A stretch of 64,000 nucleotides of DNA, from NCBI GenBank assembly GCA_040387195.1, contig JAZKEF010000004.1, forward strand, positions 62,001-126,000. The letters run 5' to 3'. Below the pieces are notes generated by a model. The model worked only from the letters and a program-made list of their open reading frames with translations, searched no databases and was not told where the DNA came from. Positions 60,549-64,000 of this stretch are shown one piece after another. A program made the position numbers and the translations under genes. Every line of letters begins with the position of its first letter. Positions within the stretch are counted from its first letter, which is position 1. The stretch comes from UKL13-3 sp040387195. GTDB taxonomy: Bacteria; Bacteroidota; Bacteroidia; UKL13-3.

Positions 60549-61163
60549 CTACTGCTCTCCCAAAAAGGTTGTTTCAAACACCCTTTTCTCCTTGATAGCG
60601 TGGAGTACAGCATCAGCTTGCGATTTTCTTACCTCAAATATAATGGATATTTGCCCGGCATGATGGTGTTGCAGGATTTTTAATCCAAACTGCTTGATGA
60701 TTTTAAATGCATCATTTTCGTTGCTGTAGTCAAATTTGAGTTCGTGCCTCTCTGTTACTATTTTTTCAACGATTGAAACATGCTGGAGTGCATCGGCTGC
60801 CGCTTCTCCGTATGCCTGAATTAAGCCGGGAACTCCCAGTAATTTCCCTCCGAAATAGCGAACCACAACAACAAGTGTATTGGTTAGATCCTTTGCGAGA
60901 ATACTCCTCAGGATCGGCTTCCCAGCAGTATTGGATGGTTCACGGTCATCATTCACTTTCTGGATCTGCTTATCAAAACCAAGTACATAAGCATAACAAT
61001 GGTGAGCTGCCGAGAAGTGTTCCTTTTTAAGTTGCTGCACACATAACTTAACCTGCTCTTCGTTCTGTACCGGAAATACATAGCCGATAAACTTACTCCC
61101 TTTGTCTTTAAAAAGGCCTTCACCTGTTGAAGCAGGTACGTTATATGTATCCGAAAACAACAT
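60549..61163 (-). CDS. YigZ/IMPACT-family protein
   Basis: A 204-residue protein of the IMPACT/YigZ family. The start at 61163 is chosen because it overlaps the stop of the next gene as TGATG and opens the family start LFSDTYNVPASTGEGLFKDK; the frame is open 36 codons farther. The UPF0029 domain has GSKFIGYVFPVQNEEQVK, HHCYAYVLG, DREPSNTAGKPILRSILAKD and VVVVRYFGGKLLGVPGLIQA. A C-terminal DUF1949-like domain follows (about 135-204). Family members relate to translation control through GCN1-like contacts in eukaryotes; the bacterial role is unclear. Confidence 0.92.
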   Translation of the reverse strand: MLFSDTYNVPASTGEGLFKDKGSKFIGYVFPVQNEEQVKLCVQQLKKEHFSAAHHCYAYVLGFDKQIQKVNDDREPSNTAGKPILRSILAKDLTNTLVVVVRYFGGKLLGVPGLIQAYGEAAADALQHVSIVEKIVTERHELKFDYSNENDAFKIIKQFGLKILQHHHAGQISIIFEVRKSQADAVLHAIKEKRVFETTFLGEQ

Positions 61164-62014
61164 CAGGCAAATGAAATAATAAGAATGGAACAGATGGCCA
61201 GAGCGAACCCGATACGATTGGCCACACTCATTTTTTCCTGAAAGAAAAGTAGTGAAACGATTGTTGAACAAACAACAATCGCAATATTGTTAATCGGAAA
61301 AATGAAGGTGGCATCAAAATTCTCCAGTGTTTTCACCAGAAAAAACATGCAGAAAAAATTAGGGATCCCTAATGCGATCCCCCACCCTATGCTCTTTAGC
61401 TGCAACGTTTCCTTTCGGGTGAGCAACACTAATATTCCAATGATAAAGGCAATCAAAAAAACCGTACTCACCATATCCCCTGCATTTCCCGGAGGAATAA
61501 ATTCCTGTTGCATATGCTTTAAGGTAGCATCAATAACACCGCTACCCAGGAAAACATAAACAGGCAACAACCATAACCATTTTCCTTGCCGGTTAACATC
61601 TTCATCCGATTTCCTGCTAATTAAAAATACCGCAACCAACGAAAGGAGAATACCTCCAATTTTGAATCCTCCCATTACCTCACCATGAACCAAGCATGCA
61701 ACTCCCACAGGAATCACTACCGATAGTTTTGCGGCAACCATACTCACCGATACACCCATTTTCTGAGAAGTAAGCCCTATGCTGTAAAATACAGAAATGA
61801 ACATAAACCCTAATAGCAGAGCATATCCAAACCAGGGATATTCCCAAAAAGGTTGTAAAATAATGACATCATCTGATAGGGTATTCCCAATCAAAATACA
61901 GGTAGCATAGTTGAAGATAATTGCCTGAAGGGTATGCACATTATACCGTTCGAATAGCTTGAAAAAACAAACCGTGAGCACCGAAAGCAATATACTGAGC
62001 AGTAAAAATATCAT
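61163..62014 (-). CDS. EamA-type drug/metabolite transporter (DMT superfamily)
   Basis: A 283-residue membrane protein with about ten helices, the EamA repeat twice (for example YPWFGYALLLGFMFISVFYS and GWGIALGIPNFFCMFFLVKT). The substrate is not predictable. It overlaps ribD by four bases upstream and the YigZ-type gene by one base downstream, so all three are read as one operon. Coupling to riboflavin synthesis could suggest a flavin or precursor permease, but DMT genes occur in many contexts. Confidence 0.88.
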   Translation of the reverse strand: MIFLLLSILLSVLTVCFFKLFERYNVHTLQAIIFNYATCILIGNTLSDDVIILQPFWEYPWFGYALLLGFMFISVFYSIGLTSQKMGVSVSMVAAKLSVVIPVGVACLVHGEVMGGFKIGGILLSLVAVFLISRKSDEDVNRQGKWLWLLPVYVFLGSGVIDATLKHMQQEFIPPGNAGDMVSTVFLIAFIIGILVLLTRKETLQLKSIGWGIALGIPNFFCMFFLVKTLENFDATFIFPINNIAIVVCSTIVSLLFFQEKMSVANRIGFALAICSILIISFA

Positions 62015-63069
62015 GCGTTTGAATAAATGGTTAATTCAGTGTTTTCAATCTTTGAAGTAAGGTTAATCGTGCCGGAAATAATTGGAGCGAAAATGCCTTC
62101 ACCCATCACAATAGAGGTCCTGAAAACCTGTGCTTCATCCCATAAACCAGCTTCAATCAACGAACGTAAAACAGTTGGGCCACCTTCGACAATTACAGAT
62201 TGAATGCCTCGAGAATAAAGCCCGGTAAATATTTGCTGCCAAACAGGTTCATTAAAATCAATAAGTTGATATGTTATCTGGTCGCTTGGAGATTGCATGG
62301 TATTGTTTTCCGTAAAAATCAATGTGGGTTGCCTACCATCAAAAAACGTAGCATCACTGCTTAGATTACCGGTGCGGTCCAGTGTAATGCGCAGGGGATT
62401 TTTGCCCGGATATGCCCTGGTGTTCAATTCCGGGTTATCGGTAATCACGGTATTGGTACCAACAAGGATTGAATCTTCCTCTCCTCTCCATTTGTGAACC
62501 AGCATTTGCACCACGGGGCCTGTGATCCTGCGCTTCTCATCAAATACTTCCCTATTCATTGCCGAAGCATGTGGAGCCATCATTCCATCGCTGGTTTGGG
62601 CCCATTTTAATATAATATACGGCCGTTGTTTGGTATGATACGTAATGAACCGTTTATTGAGTTCTCTGCAGTGTCCTTCCAAAATACCCACCTTTACGGT
62701 AATACCATTAACTTCCAGCTTCCTGATACCTGCTCCCGATACTGCTGCAAATGGATCTACCATCCCCACCACAACCTCTTTTACCTTGTATTTCACAAGC
62801 AAATCAGCGCAGGGTGGCGTTTTCCCGTAATGGCTGCAAGGTTCAAGGTTCACATATACGGTGGCATCTTTAAGCAACCCCTTATCGGTAACTGAGTTGA
62901 TAGCATTCACTTCGGCATGCGGACCACCATACACTTGATGCCAGCCTTCCCCGATAATGATCCCGTTGTGAACAATTACACTTCCTACCATCGGATTGGG
63001 TGAAACGGCACCTGCTCCCAGTCGGGCCAGTTCCAGGCAGCGCAGCATATATCGTTCGTCAATGTTCAT
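62011..63069 (-). CDS. ribD: Bifunctional riboflavin deaminase/reductase
   Basis: A 352-residue two-domain enzyme for the second and third steps of riboflavin synthesis. The deaminase domain (about 1-145) has the zinc motif GGPHAEVNAIN (His and Glu) and PCSHYGKTPPCADLLV (two Cys), with GAVSPNPMVGSVIV. The reductase domain (about 148-352) has RPYIILKWAQTSDGMMAPHA, DNPELNTRAYPGKNPLRITL and VEGGPTVLRSLIEAGLWDEA. All catalytic motifs are intact. It is the first gene of the ribD-DMT-YigZ operon; other rib genes are elsewhere. Confidence 0.97.
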   Translation of the reverse strand: MNIDERYMLRCLELARLGAGAVSPNPMVGSVIVHNGIIIGEGWHQVYGGPHAEVNAINSVTDKGLLKDATVYVNLEPCSHYGKTPPCADLLVKYKVKEVVVGMVDPFAAVSGAGIRKLEVNGITVKVGILEGHCRELNKRFITYHTKQRPYIILKWAQTSDGMMAPHASAMNREVFDEKRRITGPVVQMLVHKWRGEEDSILVGTNTVITDNPELNTRAYPGKNPLRITLDRTGNLSSDATFFDGRQPTLIFTENNTMQSPSDQITYQLIDFNEPVWQQIFTGLYSRGIQSVIVEGGPTVLRSLIEAGLWDEAQVFRTSIVMGEGIFAPIISGTINLTSKIENTELTIYSNA

Positions 63070-63118
63070 TAATCGGGTAGGTTATTCAGGGTATAAATGT
63101 AATACAAGTAAGCAACAA

Positions 63119-63153
63119 AAAGAGCCCGACTCCATAAAGGAACCGGGCTCTTT
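63119..63153 (-). terminator. Terminator of the 46-residue basic protein gene
   Basis: Ten-base arms AAAGAGCCCG (63119-63128) and CGGGCTCTTT (63144-63153) with a 15-base loop; the A run before 63121 reads as a T run on the minus strand. It lies 21 bases past the small gene's stop. Confidence 0.85.
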
Positions 63154-63173
63154 GTTATAAATATCTTCAGAAA

Positions 63174-63314
63174 TTAGTCTTCGATGATAACTACTTTCTC
63201 CATATTTGGCGACTTAACGTTCACCAATTTAGTGTTCAACTTGATAGCTTGCTTGCGATCCATCGAAGCGTTTTTGTTTCTTCTATCTTTTCTTTTTAAA
63301 CGTGTAACTGCCAT
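63174..63314 (-). CDS. Small basic protein of 46 residues, unknown function
   Basis: On the minus strand ATG at 63314 opens MAVTRLKRKDRRNKNASMDR, then continues KQAIKLNTKLVNVKSPNMEK and VVIIED to a TAA at 63174-63176. A strong terminator follows at once, which supports a real gene. The N-terminal third is a dense Arg/Lys patch (seven of the first twelve residues), the tail is acidic. Short proteins with this kind of start (MARLKRKERR-like) occur in Bacteroidota, often as hypothetical proteins, and a ribosome- or RNA-contacting role would fit, but it matches no ribosomal protein that I know. Confidence 0.7.
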   Translation of the reverse strand: MAVTRLKRKDRRNKNASMDRKQAIKLNTKLVNVKSPNMEKVVIIED

Positions 63315-63378
63315 GACTTTATTCTATTTAAGGGCTGCGAAAATAAGTGATTTTTTCATGTTTACAAATATTTTCAGA

Positions 63379-64000
63379 TTAATATCCTAATATTTTCATC
63401 ATGGATGCGGCATCCTGTTCATTGGCAAACACCTTATAATCCATGGTCCCGTCCGATTTTTTATCAATAATGATATGTTTGGGGGCCGGAACAAGACAAT
63501 GTTGAATTCCTCCGTAACCTCCCAATGATTCCTGGTAAGCTCCGGTATGGAAAAACCCCATGTATAAAGGTTCTTCATCTTTCAGTTTCGGTAAAAAAAC
63601 CTGATTGGTATGCGTATCCGAATTGTAGAAATCCTGACTATCGCAGGTTAACCCGCCAAGGTTGATCCGCTGGAACTCCCTATCCCATTGGTTGATGGCG
63701 AGTAAAATGAATTTTTGCCCAATTCCCCAGGTATCAGGCAGTGTGGTGATAAATGAGCTGTCAATCATGTACCAAAACTCTTTGTCATTCTGTTGTTTCT
63801 GGCCAATAATGCTATATAACGAACCACCGCTTTCGCCTACGGTAAATGAACCAAACTCTGTAAAAATATTGGGTTCAGGCACCCCTCTCGAATCGCAGAT
63901 AGTCTTGATATAATAAACAATTTGATCAATCATGTAGGGGTAATCGTGTTCCACTCCCAGTGATGTGTAGATAGGCATTCCTCCACCAATATCAAGCGTA
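63379..64000 (-). CDS. speA: Biosynthetic arginine decarboxylase, C-terminal part (runs off the right edge)
   Basis: The gene's 3' portion, about 207 residues; the reading frame stays open past 64000. Its first visible residues LDIGGGMPIYTSLGVEHDY hold the Gly-rich PLP phosphate loop of fold type III decarboxylases. Later motifs NIFTEFGSFTVGESGGSLYS, LTCDSQDFYN (the Cys-x-x-x-Asp substrate site) and FFHTGAYQESLGGYGGIQHC are characteristic of biosynthetic SpeA, which makes agmatine for polyamine synthesis. The ATG at 63978 is internal and not the start. The N-terminal part, with the PLP lysine, is outside the window. Confidence 0.9.
   Translation of the reverse strand, partial: TLDIGGGMPIYTSLGVEHDYPYMIDQIVYYIKTICDSRGVPEPNIFTEFGSFTVGESGGSLYSIIGQKQQNDKEFWYMIDSSFITTLPDTWGIGQKFILLAINQWDREFQRINLGGLTCDSQDFYNSDTHTNQVFLPKLKDEEPLYMGFFHTGAYQESLGGYGGIQHCLVPAPKHIIIDKKSDGTMDYKVFANEQDAASMMKILGY

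Overview
The window reads as a chromosomal stretch of a Bacteroidota bacterium. Three proteins end in type IX secretion (Por) sorting or gliding-motility-type C-terminal domains (19942, 34343, 58731). There are SusC-like and other carboxypeptidase-regulatory-domain outer membrane barrels (217, 3501), a LytS/LytTR two-component pair, a DUF4249 lipoprotein pair, lipoproteins with short SSC/GSC-type lipoboxes, weak Shine-Dalgarno sites, and several -7-like boxes of the TAnnTTTG/TAnnTTCG type. The class cannot be fixed from the sequence alone; a Chitinophagia/Sphingobacteriia-like lineage is a guess. I saw no rRNA, intact tRNA or CRISPR array.

Layout. 1-3500: the tail of a membrane protein, a visibly AT-rich outer membrane barrel gene, then a gene-free patch with a long hairpin, two terminators and a decayed copy of the dnaN 3' end. 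3501-7829: TonB-dependent receptor with a LytTR regulator and LytS-type kinase. 8096-15866: housekeeping and envelope genes, mostly on the minus strand (dnaN, a zinc phospholipase/nuclease-like protein, a PhoR/PhoB-like pair, a TlpA-like lipoprotein, gatB). 15929-27029: Mpo1-like protein, OmpA lipidless protein, patatin-BamA fusion, a type B T9SS cargo, alaS, an M23 peptidase, small envelope genes. 27144-34214: mpl, miaA, TerC-like, UDP-xylose synthase-like, a Kir-type potassium channel, AIM24-like, YebC. 34343-38637: a PKD-domain secreted protein followed by a tight three-gene set: ECF sigma factor, a membrane-anchored protein with an outer-membrane-barrel-like C-terminus, and a PKD lipoprotein. 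38738-48222: ABC exporter, YbaB, waaA, ugd, RluA-type synthase, panB, two DUF4249 lipoproteins. 48231-51292: dnaK with a candidate control region, a zinc-ribbon protein and a frameshifted REP-associated tyrosine transposase between palindromes. 51374-64000: thioesterase, SAM methyltransferase-like, Sua5, YiiX-like, lepA, ppa, folD, a four-helix-bundle protein, queE, a T9SS-sorted metallopeptidase, YigZ, a DMT permease, ribD, a 46-residue basic protein and the 3' part of speA.

How genes connect. Ugd (UDP-glucuronate) and the UXS-like decarboxylase (UDP-xylose) are two steps of one nucleotide-sugar route; WaaA supplies Kdo to lipid A; Mpl, M23 and YiiX-like proteins act on peptidoglycan or its fragments. 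MiaA, Sua5, QueE and the RluA-type enzyme modify RNA; GatB, AlaS and LepA serve translation.

Most notable: (i) a decayed dnaN tail plus terminator at 3244-3410, in direct orientation to the real dnaN tail at 8098-8270, so that the receptor-LytTR-LytS block is bracketed by the two copies; (ii) the broken RAYT element with a 56-bp perfect palindrome abutting its stop codon; (iii) the sigma factor/trans-envelope barrel/PKD lipoprotein operon; (iv) two tiny genes below usual ORF cut-offs (10665-10748 and 63174-63314). None of these can be called a new system from sequence alone; each entry says what would test it.
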